46,546 nt of DNA from Modicisalibacter radicis (GTDB taxonomy: Bacteria > Pseudomonadota > Gammaproteobacteria > Pseudomonadales > Halomonadaceae), in contig NZ_CAAHFN010000063.1 in assembly GCF_900961225.1 (NCBI RefSeq), forward strand, positions 1 to 46,546, read 5' to 3'. The notes beneath the pieces were generated by a model that worked only from the letters and a program-made list of their open reading frames with translations, did no database searches and was not told where the DNA came from. Of the stretch, positions 34,344-41,878 are shown piece by piece; within the stretch, counting starts at the first letter, position 1; each line of letters starts with the position of its first letter. The position numbers and the translations under genes are program-made.

Positions 34344-34360
34344 GGGAGGATCTCCTGACG

Positions 34361-35275
34361 GTGAATGACGAACCCCAACCTAGCCCGGGCGCGAGGCGCG
34401 GCATTGTAGATTTTCGACCGGCATCCCTGACCGCGCTGCCCACCGGTCTGCGGCTGTTGCAGTTCGCCCCGAGCCCGGCGCTGCGCGCCCATGTGCAGTG
34501 CTTCTGGTATGCCCGCAGAATCGATGCGGATGCATCGGGAGCGAATGTGTCTGAGCTGCTGCACCCCGATGGCGGCATGGGGCTGCTGTTCAACTTCGGC
34601 GGCCCCGTGAGTCGTGACGATGGCGTCGCGGCGAGGGCCGCCTGGGTCGATGGCCCCAAGCTACGTTCGGTTCGGTTACGGGTGGGCCGGGATCTCGACC
34701 TGCTCGGCGTGCGCTTCAGGCCGGGAAGCGGAGCGCTGATCGTCGGGAAGCCGCTGAACGAGCTGGCCGGAGCCACGCCGATACCGAGCGATGACCTGCG
34801 TCACCTGACGCTCGAGGCGTTGCACGAAAGGCTGTGGCAAACACCCGACCTGACCAGCCGCATTGCGATGCTGGAGAGTTTCCTTCTGGAACGGTTGCGT
34901 CATGCCGAGGCGATGCCCGCGGTAGTGCCGGCCTCGCTGGCGTGGCTTCGTCAACGCGCCCGCCAGGGCGAGGGTGCGGCCAGCATCGCGACATTGGTCG
35001 ACGAGCTACCGGTTGGCCAGCGCCGGTTGGAGCGACTGTTCCAGCGCCACGTGGGGCTCACACCCAAACGCTACGCGCGGCTGCTGCGCATCGCTCGCAG
35101 CCGCGAGTTGATCAAGCAGGGCGGGAGGGGCGTCGCCTTGACCGACACTGCCCATGCTGCCGGCTACTACGACCAGGCCCACTTCATTCACGACTTCAAG
35201 GCGGTGACCGGTATGACGCCGGGGGGATACCGGGAGCACGTGCAACGGCGGTACGGTCATGGAGTGCAGCCGTAG
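34361..35275 (+). CDS. AraC family regulator (DUF6597-like N-terminus)
   Basis: 304 residues from a GTG with GGAGG upstream. The N-terminal part (FAPSPALRAHVQCFWYAR, LHPDGGMGLLFNFGG, LGVRFRPGSGALIVGKPLNELAG) is the ligand domain found in many AraC-type regulators next to CMD/AhpD genes. The C-terminal HTH pair is LPVGQRRLERLFQRHVGLTPKRY (in pieces) and ALTDTAHAAGYYDQAHFIHDF. It presumably controls the divergent AhpD-like gene. Confidence 0.9.
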   Translation: MNDEPQPSPGARRGIVDFRPASLTALPTGLRLLQFAPSPALRAHVQCFWYARRIDADASGANVSELLHPDGGMGLLFNFGGPVSRDDGVAARAAWVDGPKLRSVRLRVGRDLDLLGVRFRPGSGALIVGKPLNELAGATPIPSDDLRHLTLEALHERLWQTPDLTSRIAMLESFLLERLRHAEAMPAVVPASLAWLRQRARQGEGAASIATLVDELPVGQRRLERLFQRHVGLTPKRYARLLRIARSRELIKQGGRGVALTDTAHAAGYYDQAHFIHDFKAVTGMTPGGYREHVQRRYGHGVQP

Positions 35276-35499
35276 GCCGGGCATTACAGCCGTCGTTTCG
35301 GCCATCGGCTATCGCCGGGCTGGGGCAGGCGAGGTGCGGTTGGGCATCGTGTGCCTTGCGCTGATCACGGAACCAGCGCTTTGCGTTGAAGTGCGGCTGG
35401 GGATGAGCGACCGAGCGGACTGATGAGCGTCGCCCAGAGTTGCCGGCTTCCCCAAACTTGCCGGTAAGTCTCATTGCAAAACGTTACCGAGCGAGGCTA

Positions 35500-35775
35500 A
35501 GTAGGGTTAAGCCTCTGGGCTAGCGGCCGATAGGAAGTACAAAGAGAACAACGCGTAGCGAGTCGCAGGGAAAGGATGTCATCCCCGGACGGTAGTGTGT
35601 TTGGGCGTGTAATAGCAGCAGGTGCCCCGGGAGCTGTGGCGTTGGGTGACCATGAGGCCTGCGTGCATGCCAGGTGATTAGTAATCAATGGTATTTGAAG
35701 CTGGGTGGGTAAGGTGAAAGCCCGCTTTCGACCCAGAGCGGATGGTCCGAGGAAGGTCGCATGCGCTTTCAAGGG
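35500..35775 (+). other. possible group II intron 5' (domain I) fragment
   Basis: Within the 676-bp gap 35276-35951, the stretch CTGGGCTAGCGGCCGATAGG, then AAGTACAAAGAGAACAACGC and GTAGCGAGTCGCAGGGAAAG, resembles domain I of proteobacterial group II introns as I remember them. No reverse transcriptase or domain V is seen, so at most it is a fragment. The rest of the gap shows no gene; composition changes from GC-rich to AT-rich at about 35790. Confidence 0.3.
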
Positions 35776-35879
35776 TGTTATGCAGCAGGCACGGTTATTG
35801 GTGTTATGTTGCCGAGGTATACTTAATAGCTAGCAATTTCAATAGGTTAATGGCCTGTCACCATGACATAATAACATTA

Positions 35880-35901
35880 TTGAACGCGCGTGCGCGTTCA
35901 A
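35880..35901. repeat. 10-bp perfect-arm hairpin at the array edge
   Basis: TTGAACGCGC and GCGCGTTCAA around GT, extended by TTATTGA/TCAATAA outside with mismatches. It lies 30 bp before the first cassette boundary. It may belong to the attC of a lost upstream cassette, to attI, or be a terminator. Confidence 0.45.
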
Positions 35902-35951
35902 GTCAATAAACGAGCGCGCTGTCTAATACCTGTTATGCGTAAGGTTTAGTT

Positions 35952-36506
35952 ATGAATCACTTCATCAAAGAATTTAGGTACTCTGGCTTTTCTTTCAGTG
36001 AGGCTACGGAACCGTCAGAATTGAACTCCGCGATTGGAAGTCTCGCCATAAACTTCTCCGTTTTAGAAGATGAGCTTTCCTCGGCAGTTATCTGCTTGCT
36101 TGGAACTGAGATCGAGGAGGGTTTGGCGGTTACAAGTGAGATGTCATTCAAATCAAAGCTCAACGTCTTTTCTTCGCTAATGAAAAAGAAGTTAGAGTTT
36201 GGTGGCTATGCTTATAGCCCGTCTGATTTCCGAGATTTATTAGCCATGTGCGCAAAGTCGGAAGGATTTAGAAATCGCCTACTTCACTCTGCATGGGTAC
36301 ATGACCACGCCAAGAAAGAAATTCGCAGAAGAAAGCTCAGCGCCAAACTAAGCAAGGGGTTTAGGCACGACGAGGAGCCTCTTACTCCTGGGCAAGTCTT
36401 AGACATTGCTGACTATATAATTTACACGGCTGTCTCGCTCGAGGAATTCATTATGAACTGCTTCCCTGAATTCAAGCGGCCTTTAGAGAGTATTGTATAT
36501 GCATAA
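35952..36506 (+). CDS. cassette 1 protein with HEPN-like motif
   Basis: 184 residues, predicted mostly helical. AINFSVLEDELSSAVICLL and KLNVFSSLMKKKLEFGG lead into FRNRLLHSAW, where Arg107-Asn108...His112 fits the Rx4-6H signature of HEPN RNases (often RN...H). No other family recognised. The start ATG lies 13 bases after the cassette boundary GTTATGC and the stop TAA is inside the attC R'' box, so the ORF fills the cassette. Lower GC than the flanking chromosome. Confidence 0.75.
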   Translation: MNHFIKEFRYSGFSFSEATEPSELNSAIGSLAINFSVLEDELSSAVICLLGTEIEEGLAVTSEMSFKSKLNVFSSLMKKKLEFGGYAYSPSDFRDLLAMCAKSEGFRNRLLHSAWVHDHAKKEIRRRKLSAKLSKGFRHDEEPLTPGQVLDIADYIIYTAVSLEEFIMNCFPEFKRPLESIVYA

Positions 36507-36578
36507 CAATACGCGCCAATTCGCACACTTCGTGTGCCGGACGCTCGCAAGCTCGCGCCGTTGCGCTTTGCGTTATAC
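36501..36578 (+). other. attC site of cassette 1
   Basis: R'' box GCATAAC (36501-36507) and R' GTTATAC (36572-36578), 78 bp apart end to end, with internal hairpin CGCACAC/GTGTGC and GCGC-rich arms. GCATAAC is the exact complement of GTTATGC at the start of cassette 1 (35932-35938), as expected for a cassette that once circularised. Confidence 0.75.
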
Positions 36579-36597
36579 CCGTACAGGAGAGTGAGAT

Positions 36598-37386
36598 TTG
36601 CAAGTCGCTATTTTTATTGTGGCAATTCTTCTTTTTTCATCGGGCGTGGCGCTTGGCTTTTTGGATAAGGTCGGCGCGGCCACAGCAACATACACTGCTG
36701 CCGTTTTGAGTTTGATTTTCGCCTTTCTCCCTGAGTTTAAAAAATTTAAGGGATTAGGTATTGAAGCCGAGCTACTTGATAAAAAGATTGAAGAGACTGA
36801 CAAACTGCTGAAGAAACTTAGAGATATAACCGCTCCAATGGCAGAATTGTTGATTGCTTCGACCGCAAGAGCGGGGCGCTGGGGTTCTGGTATTCCCAGA
36901 AGCCAAAAATATGAGCTTATGCAGAAGATTGAACGTGAGCTTAAAAATTGCGGCTTGGATGACTCTCAGGTAGAGCAAGCAAAAAAAGATTGGCACTACT
37001 ACAATGTTTTCGATTTAGCTTCTCCAATCTTTCAAAAACTCGTAGATAAGCTGAGTGAGGTAAAGAAAGAGCGAGAAAAAGAACTTGGCGAATTTAATAA
37101 GCCGATAGCTCCAGAAAGAGTTGACGAATATAACAGGCTAATTGCACTTCGTGATGAAGTTGCCAGGGAAATTAGCGATCTTCGCGATTTGCAGCAGATC
37201 ACAAACCAAGATTATCTTGCTGAGCAAATAACCGAAGCTATTTCCAGCTCACAGGCCCTCAATGAAGAAGAAAAAAGAGCTTTGACCAACGAGCTTGATG
37301 AAGAGATTCGCGACCTGAGCCATTACATAAAACATAGAGAGTTCAGGCGTTTATCTGCTTGGTTTTCGGGTGAGGGTGCAAAGTAG
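36598..37386 (+). CDS. cassette 2 membrane-anchored coiled-coil protein
   Basis: 262 residues from a TTG with AGGAGAG upstream. Residues 1-45 form two membrane segments (AIFIVAILLFSSGVALGFLD, ATYTAAVLSLIFAFLPEF). The rest is highly charged and helical, with coiled-coil-like stretches (LLDKKIEETDKLLKKLRDI, LVDKLSEVKKEREKELGEF). No family recognised. Low GC and codon use differ from the chromosome. The stop is 3 bases before the attC R'' box of the cassette. Confidence 0.75.
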   Translation: MQVAIFIVAILLFSSGVALGFLDKVGAATATYTAAVLSLIFAFLPEFKKFKGLGIEAELLDKKIEETDKLLKKLRDITAPMAELLIASTARAGRWGSGIPRSQKYELMQKIERELKNCGLDDSQVEQAKKDWHYYNVFDLASPIFQKLVDKLSEVKKEREKELGEFNKPIAPERVDEYNRLIALRDEVAREISDLRDLQQITNQDYLAEQITEAISSSQALNEEEKRALTNELDEEIRDLSHYIKHREFRRLSAWFSGEGAK

Positions 37387-37388
37387 AG

Positions 37389-37460
37389 GTATAACGAGTG
37401 CGTCAACGGGACCGGTTTTCCGCTGGAGCTCCAAACCGGCCCGTTACGCTGGCGTTATGC
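37389..37460 (+). other. attC site of cassette 2
   Basis: R'' GTATAAC (37389-37395) and R' GTTATGC (37454-37460). The stem AACGGG(A)CCGGTTT / AAACCGGCCCGTT has one unpaired A, the extrahelical base typical of attC. R'' is the exact complement of GTTATAC at the start of cassette 2. Confidence 0.85.
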
Positions 37461-37484
37461 ATTAAAAGAGATGCGAGGCGAGTC

Positions 37485-38186
37485 ATGGCTGAACTAGTTG
37501 CAGATTGTCCGCGTTGCGGATCAAGTCGTATTTCATTCGATCTATTGAGCGCCATTCATACGAGAACCGAGTATAGTTGGCAGTATTGGTATGAGACTTT
37601 TGCTATTTGCCGTCAGTGTCATCGTTCAACGGTCTTTGTTCTTGCTGATGACGTTAATGCAGATTATCAAGCAGTCCATAAAACTGGGCTTATAAACATT
37701 GATCATGCAGTCAATCGATACGTGCAGATCGAAGGAATCATAACGTTAAAGGATCGAGCGGAAGTGGAAGCGCCTGAGTATGTTCCAGATGCCATTAACA
37801 ATGTGTTCATGGAAGGCACAACATGCTTGAAGGTTGATTGTTGGAACGCTGCTGGAACCATGTTCCGTTTATGTATTGATCTTGTAACGAAGGGATTATT
37901 GCCGGAGCAGGATGTAGAGGGGCTAAATCAGCGAACACGTAGAAACCTCGGTCTCCGGTTACCATGGCTTTTCGATAATCAGTTATTACCAGAAAGTCTG
38001 AGGGAACTTTCGACATGCGTCCGAGAGGATGGTAACGATGGCGCGCATGCTGGAACTCTTCGTAAAGCAGATGCAGAGGATTTATTAGATTTCACACGTA
38101 TCTTGCTGGAACGAATCTATACAGAGCCTGAGAGAATCCGGCTTGCAGCAGAGCGTAGAAAGCAAAGGCGAGATGAAAATGCATAA
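37485..38186 (+). CDS. cassette 3 zinc-ribbon/DUF4145 protein
   Basis: 233 residues; the ATG at 37485 has GAGGCG upstream and follows the cassette boundary by 24 bp. Two Cys pairs near the start (CPRCGSS and CRQCHR) form a zinc-ribbon-like unit. The C-terminal half (CWNAAGTMFRLCIDLVTKGL, then LRELSTCVREDGNDGAHAG and DFTRILLERIYTEPERI) matches DUF4145, a helical HEPN-related domain often seen in restriction and defence proteins. Function unknown. The stop overlaps the attC R'' box. Confidence 0.8.
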   Translation: MAELVADCPRCGSSRISFDLLSAIHTRTEYSWQYWYETFAICRQCHRSTVFVLADDVNADYQAVHKTGLINIDHAVNRYVQIEGIITLKDRAEVEAPEYVPDAINNVFMEGTTCLKVDCWNAAGTMFRLCIDLVTKGLLPEQDVEGLNQRTRRNLGLRLPWLFDNQLLPESLRELSTCVREDGNDGAHAGTLRKADAEDLLDFTRILLERIYTEPERIRLAAERRKQRRDENA

Positions 38187-38252
38187 CAATGCGCTCGTTC
38201 GGACGCAAACTACGCTGCGCTTCGTTTGCGCCGCACAGCTTGGGCGTTGGGC
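38181..38252 (+). other. attC site of cassette 3
   Basis: R'' GCATAAC (38181-38187) and R' GTTGGGC (38246-38252; exact GTTRRRY). The stem GG(A)CGCAAAC / GTTTGCGCC again leaves one A unpaired. R'' is the exact complement of GTTATGC at the start of cassette 3. Confidence 0.85.
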
Positions 38253-38410
38253 GGCACCGCAAACTACACTCGTGATTCGACTTATAATAACGGTGAGGTC
38301 ACGGTTGGCTTTTCGTGTTCTGAGCGGCGGTCGTTTAATGACTCAGCCTCGGTCTGCCACCATACTCCCCGAGGCAGCTGCAAATACTGGCGAACAAAGC
38401 GAAAAAAACA

Positions 38411-39187
38411 ATGACGGATATTGAAATTCATTCTGAGCTTGAAGCAGATAAGCTTCTGCAATCGGGCGAGTGGGTCCGAGAGAGTGAAGCTCGTTATCGC
38501 ATGGACAAAGCAATCCGAGAAGAGATCGCGAGAATGTTTGGTGAAGATCTTCCTTTCGACCATCACGGCAGGATCGCAAATGCAATCAGTGATGCCGTCA
38601 AGGATGAATCGACGCAGAAACTCCACCATCATATTCAAGGTAGTCCGCAACCCAAATTGGGAGAAGTAGGCCTTCCAGATCCTCAACTGGAACTAAAGGT
38701 TGGCTTCGGAACAGTCATCAAGCTTGGGCCAACGTTCAAGAACATAAAGTGGAACGTTTTAGCAACGATTGGCGCGATACTCACGGTGAGTCAAGAAGAC
38801 AAACTTGCGATGATTGGTACTGGCGCTTTGGTGTTAAAGCCTATGTACGAGGTCGTGTTAAGTCTCTATCAAGCTGTCGAGAAAATTGAAGACCCTAAAG
38901 AACTCGTAGTTTTTGAGGTTGTTGCAGCACTTCAAGCCCTATTGACCCGAGATAATTTGCCCATCGAATCTATGCTGGACTTTGACGATCTTCGCGGTCT
39001 CTATGCGGTTGATGTGGACGAAATCGTTTCGTTTATACCAAGGTATCGGAAGGTTAGAGAGATATATCCTCCTTGGGGAGGCCGGAATGCTACCGTTCGT
39101 TCGCTCGATGTGGAGCCCGTTCTGCGAGCACTTCAATCTAGAGAGATCTTGAAGGACAGGGATGGTCAGTGGAGCATTGCCTTCTAA
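38411..39187 (+). CDS. cassette 4 protein of unknown function
   Basis: 258 residues, no recognised domain. The N-terminal third is charged and helical (EARYRMDKAIREEIARMFGE). A central mildly hydrophobic part (WNVLATIGAILTVSQEDKLAMIGTG in effect) may touch a membrane. The C-terminus (EPVLRALQSREILKDRDGQWSIAF) resembles a winged-helix-like end. A 158-bp leader separates the ORF from the cassette boundary, longer than in the other cassettes, and may carry a promoter. Confidence 0.7.
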   Translation: MTDIEIHSELEADKLLQSGEWVRESEARYRMDKAIREEIARMFGEDLPFDHHGRIANAISDAVKDESTQKLHHHIQGSPQPKLGEVGLPDPQLELKVGFGTVIKLGPTFKNIKWNVLATIGAILTVSQEDKLAMIGTGALVLKPMYEVVLSLYQAVEKIEDPKELVVFEVVAALQALLTRDNLPIESMLDFDDLRGLYAVDVDEIVSFIPRYRKVREIYPPWGGRNATVRSLDVEPVLRALQSREILKDRDGQWSIAF

Positions 39188-39295
39188 AGCTCTCTACTGC
39201 CAGTGTCGATCAATCAGTTGACATACGCCTCGCAGAGCTCAGTTCGTCAATTAAAGATGCTCATTGTGGCTTGAGCTCGGCATTGTAAGGTTGCC

Positions 39296-39355
39296 GTCCA
39301 ACAAGTACATGAACCCGACGCGCCTTAGGCGCGCGGGTTATGCTAGTCGTTATAT
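39296..39355 (+). other. attC site of cassette 4
   Basis: R'' GTCCAAC (fits RYYYAAC) at 39296-39302 and R' GTTATAT at 39349-39355. The stem AACCCG(A)CGCGCC-TTA-GGCGCGCGGGTT has a single extrahelical A. R'' pairs at 6 of 7 positions with GTTGGGC at the start of cassette 4. GTTATAT would be the first base run of a following cassette or of flanking DNA. Confidence 0.85.
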
Positions 39356-39520
39356 CTACTCTCTGGCTGGACGTCCGCTCCTGTCCGATAGGAGGCTTTA
39401 GCCCACCCCGCAAGTGGAGTACCCCAGCCGTCGACGTTGATGAGCTATAAGGGAGTGGCTCTCACGCAACACACTTTAATTGCGAGTTACGCTTGAAGCG
39501 TATTGGGCGGAGTTCGAAAC
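39356..39520. other. right edge of the cassette array
   Basis: No gene seen in this stretch between the last attC and the lacI stop, nor in 39188-39295 between the cassette 4 ORF and its attC. Composition returns to chromosome-like by about 39490. Confidence 0.4.
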
Positions 39521-40594
39521 TCAGGCGGAGTCGCGCAGGACGAGTTGGCCGGCAAACAGGGCTGTTTCATGCATGGATCCGCCATCGGTCTCAGTCTCGC
39601 CGATGCGAGCCAGTAGCGTGGCCATGGTCCGTTGCGCGATGCCCTGGATATCCTGTGACACTGTGGTCAAGGGCGGGCCAGAGTAGCGGGCGAAGGGGTG
39701 ATCGTCGTGACCGGCGATTCGCAGTTGGGAGTGCGCTGTGCGGCCGACGTGCAGGTTTGCCTGCCAGGCTGCAAGCAGTGCACCGAGGGCGATCCGGTCA
39801 TTGGCACATAGAATGGTGCGCGTGGGTAGGCCGGCCTCCAGGGCATGGCGTGTCTGTTCATGACCGTAGCGCTCAAAGTCCCAGTCAAGGCGTTTGGGTA
39901 CCGCGAGCACTCGCGGGCTTTCGTGGGCTTGCGCCATCGCCTCCTCATAGGCCGCGAGGCGAGCCTCGGCGTTGCGATTGATGGGCGGCATCGGAAGAAA
40001 GCCAGGCGGCTCTCCCGAGCGACATAAATACTCGACCATCAGGCCGATGCTTTGGGCATTGTCGGTGCCGACAAAGGGAGTACTGGCATCGGGGGCGCTG
40101 TCGACATAAACGATGGAGCTGCGGCGCTCCAGGCTGGCCAGCCTGGCACTGGGGCCCTGGGTGCCCAGGGGCACGACGATGGCCCCGGCGATATTCATCG
40201 ACTCCAGGCGCGCGATGGCGTCGACCTCGCGGTCTGCTCGACCGTTCGAGGAGAGCATGAACAACACGTACCCAGCGCGGGAGGCGAGCTCTTCCACCTG
40301 GCGTACCAGTTCCATGTAGAAGGGGTCGGTGGCGGTAGGCACGATGATGCCCAGCACCCGGGTGCGAGTACGCTTGAGGTTGGTAGCGAACAGGTTCGGC
40401 GTGAAGCCGGACGCCTCGATCGCCGTCTCTATCCGTTGCCGCGTGGAAGGACGGACACTCTCCGGGGCATTGAAGTATTTCGAAACGGTGGGGCGTGACA
40501 GCCCGACGAAGGCCGAAAACTCCTCCATGGTACGAATGTCACCCGTGCCACCGTTGCTCATCTCTGCCTGACTGTCCTGTTGCGTGTCATCCAA
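39521..40594 (-). CDS. LacI family repressor of the sugar ABC operon
   Basis: 357 residues from a TTG 6 bp after the stop of the GatZ-like gene (AAGGGA upstream); an ATG at 40561 is an alternative start. The HTH (TMEEFSAFVGLSRPTVSKYF) is preceded by a ~20-residue polar tail. The core has LGIIVPTATDPFYMELVRQVEE, GTDNAQSIGLMVEYL and LRIAGHDDHPFARYSGPPLTTV. It is the last gene of the operon it probably controls, through the palindrome at 46356. Confidence 0.9.
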   Translation of the reverse strand: MDDTQQDSQAEMSNGGTGDIRTMEEFSAFVGLSRPTVSKYFNAPESVRPSTRQRIETAIEASGFTPNLFATNLKRTRTRVLGIIVPTATDPFYMELVRQVEELASRAGYVLFMLSSNGRADREVDAIARLESMNIAGAIVVPLGTQGPSARLASLERRSSIVYVDSAPDASTPFVGTDNAQSIGLMVEYLCRSGEPPGFLPMPPINRNAEARLAAYEEAMAQAHESPRVLAVPKRLDWDFERYGHEQTRHALEAGLPTRTILCANDRIALGALLAAWQANLHVGRTAHSQLRIAGHDDHPFARYSGPPLTTVSQDIQGIAQRTMATLLARIGETETDGGSMHETALFAGQLVLRDSA

Positions 40595-40600
40595 GTTGCA

Positions 40601-41878
40601 TCATCCCTTGCAGGCGTCGATATAGTCTTTCATGACGTCTCCGATGGCCGCAAACAGCAAGTCCCGGGCGCGAGGCGCCACGGTCTTGTTGCGAACTGGC
40701 TTGAGCAGCCCGCCGAGATACTGGGCGATCAGTGGCTCGGGGATCTCGACGCCGTCGAGTTGCTGTAACAGGGCATCCACGGCGGCCTTGGCATCCGCTG
40801 CCGGCCAGTAGTAGCGGATACGGTCGCTGTAGGAAAAGTGGCGCAATATCGCCTGTTCGTGCTCGGAGCCTTCATAGTACTTCTGCCAGTTGTCCGGCGA
40901 GGCCAGCATCACCGCTTCCATGGTGTCACGCAGGCTCTGACGCGATGAACCGGGATAGAGTTCGGTAGCGATCATGTCGAGACCGTACAGCGCCTCGCGC
41001 AGGGCAAAGGTCAGCCCGGGCCCGACCTTCAGGATGGCGAAGCCGTCCTCGACCAGCGCGCCGAGCGCCGAGGGCGGCTGGTAGTCGGTGGAATGGGCTT
41101 CGAAGACCAGCCCGGGAAGGTCGTCGAGGGTCTGACTCAGTGCTCTGGCCTCGCTGGAATCGTAGACAACCACATTGTGGTTGCCGAATTCGACGCCGGG
41201 CTGAACCACGGCAGCGATGACACGCTCGAAGGCGTTTTCCAGGCCGGTCTCGAGGAAAGCGCGGCGATGCACGTCGACGGTTTCACGTACGGCGGCGGGG
41301 CTAGTGACCTCGAGACCCTCGATGGCCTCCAGGGCGCCACCCGGGACGGGCACCTCGGTGCCGATGATATAGACCGGTGGCTGGCCGGGGCTGGTGCTGG
41401 CCTCTTCGGCGGCCTTGGCCAGACGCGCTGCGCGTGCGGCGGTGTCGGCATCGTCCAGGGCAATCGGCTCGCCGGCGCAGCCCATCGAGCAGTCGAGGTG
41501 CAGCTTGGTGAAACCCGCGGCGGCGTAGGCGCGAATCATCGTCTCGGCCTTGTCCATGGCGGCCTCGGCATCGAGCGCCTTCCAGGGGTTGGGTCCGAGA
41601 TGGTCGCCGCCGAGAATGATTCGTTCGCGGGGGAAGCTCGCCCGCTCGGCGATGCTTTCCACCATGGCGCGAAAATCGTTGGGCGTCATGCCGGTGTAAC
41701 CCCCGTCCTGGTTCACCTGGTTGCAGGTGGCCTCGATCAGCAGCGGCAGGCTTGTCGGCAGTGTGGCCTGCATCGCCGCTTCAAGCACCAGCGGGTGGGC
41801 TGAACACACGGAAGGAATGCCGGAGGGGCCCGCCTGCTTGCGCCAGGCGGCAAGGTCTCGAATCGAAGGGGCGGTCAT
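40601..41878 (-). CDS. GatZ/KbaZ-like D-tagatose-1,6-bisphosphate aldolase subunit
   Basis: 425 residues; the frame is open to 42022 but the start is the ATG at 41878, overlapping the kinase stop (ATGA). Family marks: GIPSVCSAHPLVLEAAM, LIEATCNQVNQDGGYTGMTP, ILGGDHLGPNPW, LHLDCSMGCAGEP, YIIGTEVPVPGG, GVEFGNHNVVVYD and FEAHSTDYQ. GatZ/KbaZ act with the catalytic GatY/KbaY subunit; no gatY is in the window. It may therefore act alone or with an enzyme encoded elsewhere on a ketohexose phosphate. Confidence 0.9.
   Translation of the reverse strand: MTAPSIRDLAAWRKQAGPSGIPSVCSAHPLVLEAAMQATLPTSLPLLIEATCNQVNQDGGYTGMTPNDFRAMVESIAERASFPRERIILGGDHLGPNPWKALDAEAAMDKAETMIRAYAAAGFTKLHLDCSMGCAGEPIALDDADTAARAARLAKAAEEASTSPGQPPVYIIGTEVPVPGGALEAIEGLEVTSPAAVRETVDVHRRAFLETGLENAFERVIAAVVQPGVEFGNHNVVVYDSSEARALSQTLDDLPGLVFEAHSTDYQPPSALGALVEDGFAILKVGPGLTFALREALYGLDMIATELYPGSSRQSLRDTMEAVMLASPDNWQKYYEGSEHEQAILRHFSYSDRIRYYWPAADAKAAVDALLQQLDGVEIPEPLIAQYLGGLLKPVRNKTVAPRARDLLFAAIGDVMKDYIDACKG

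Noticed and set aside
35880..35938. A fifth attC site or an attI at the left edge of the cassette array
   Set aside because: The hairpin there lacks an R'' box that pairs with a cassette start and has no extrahelical base, so I could not decide between attC, attI and a terminator.
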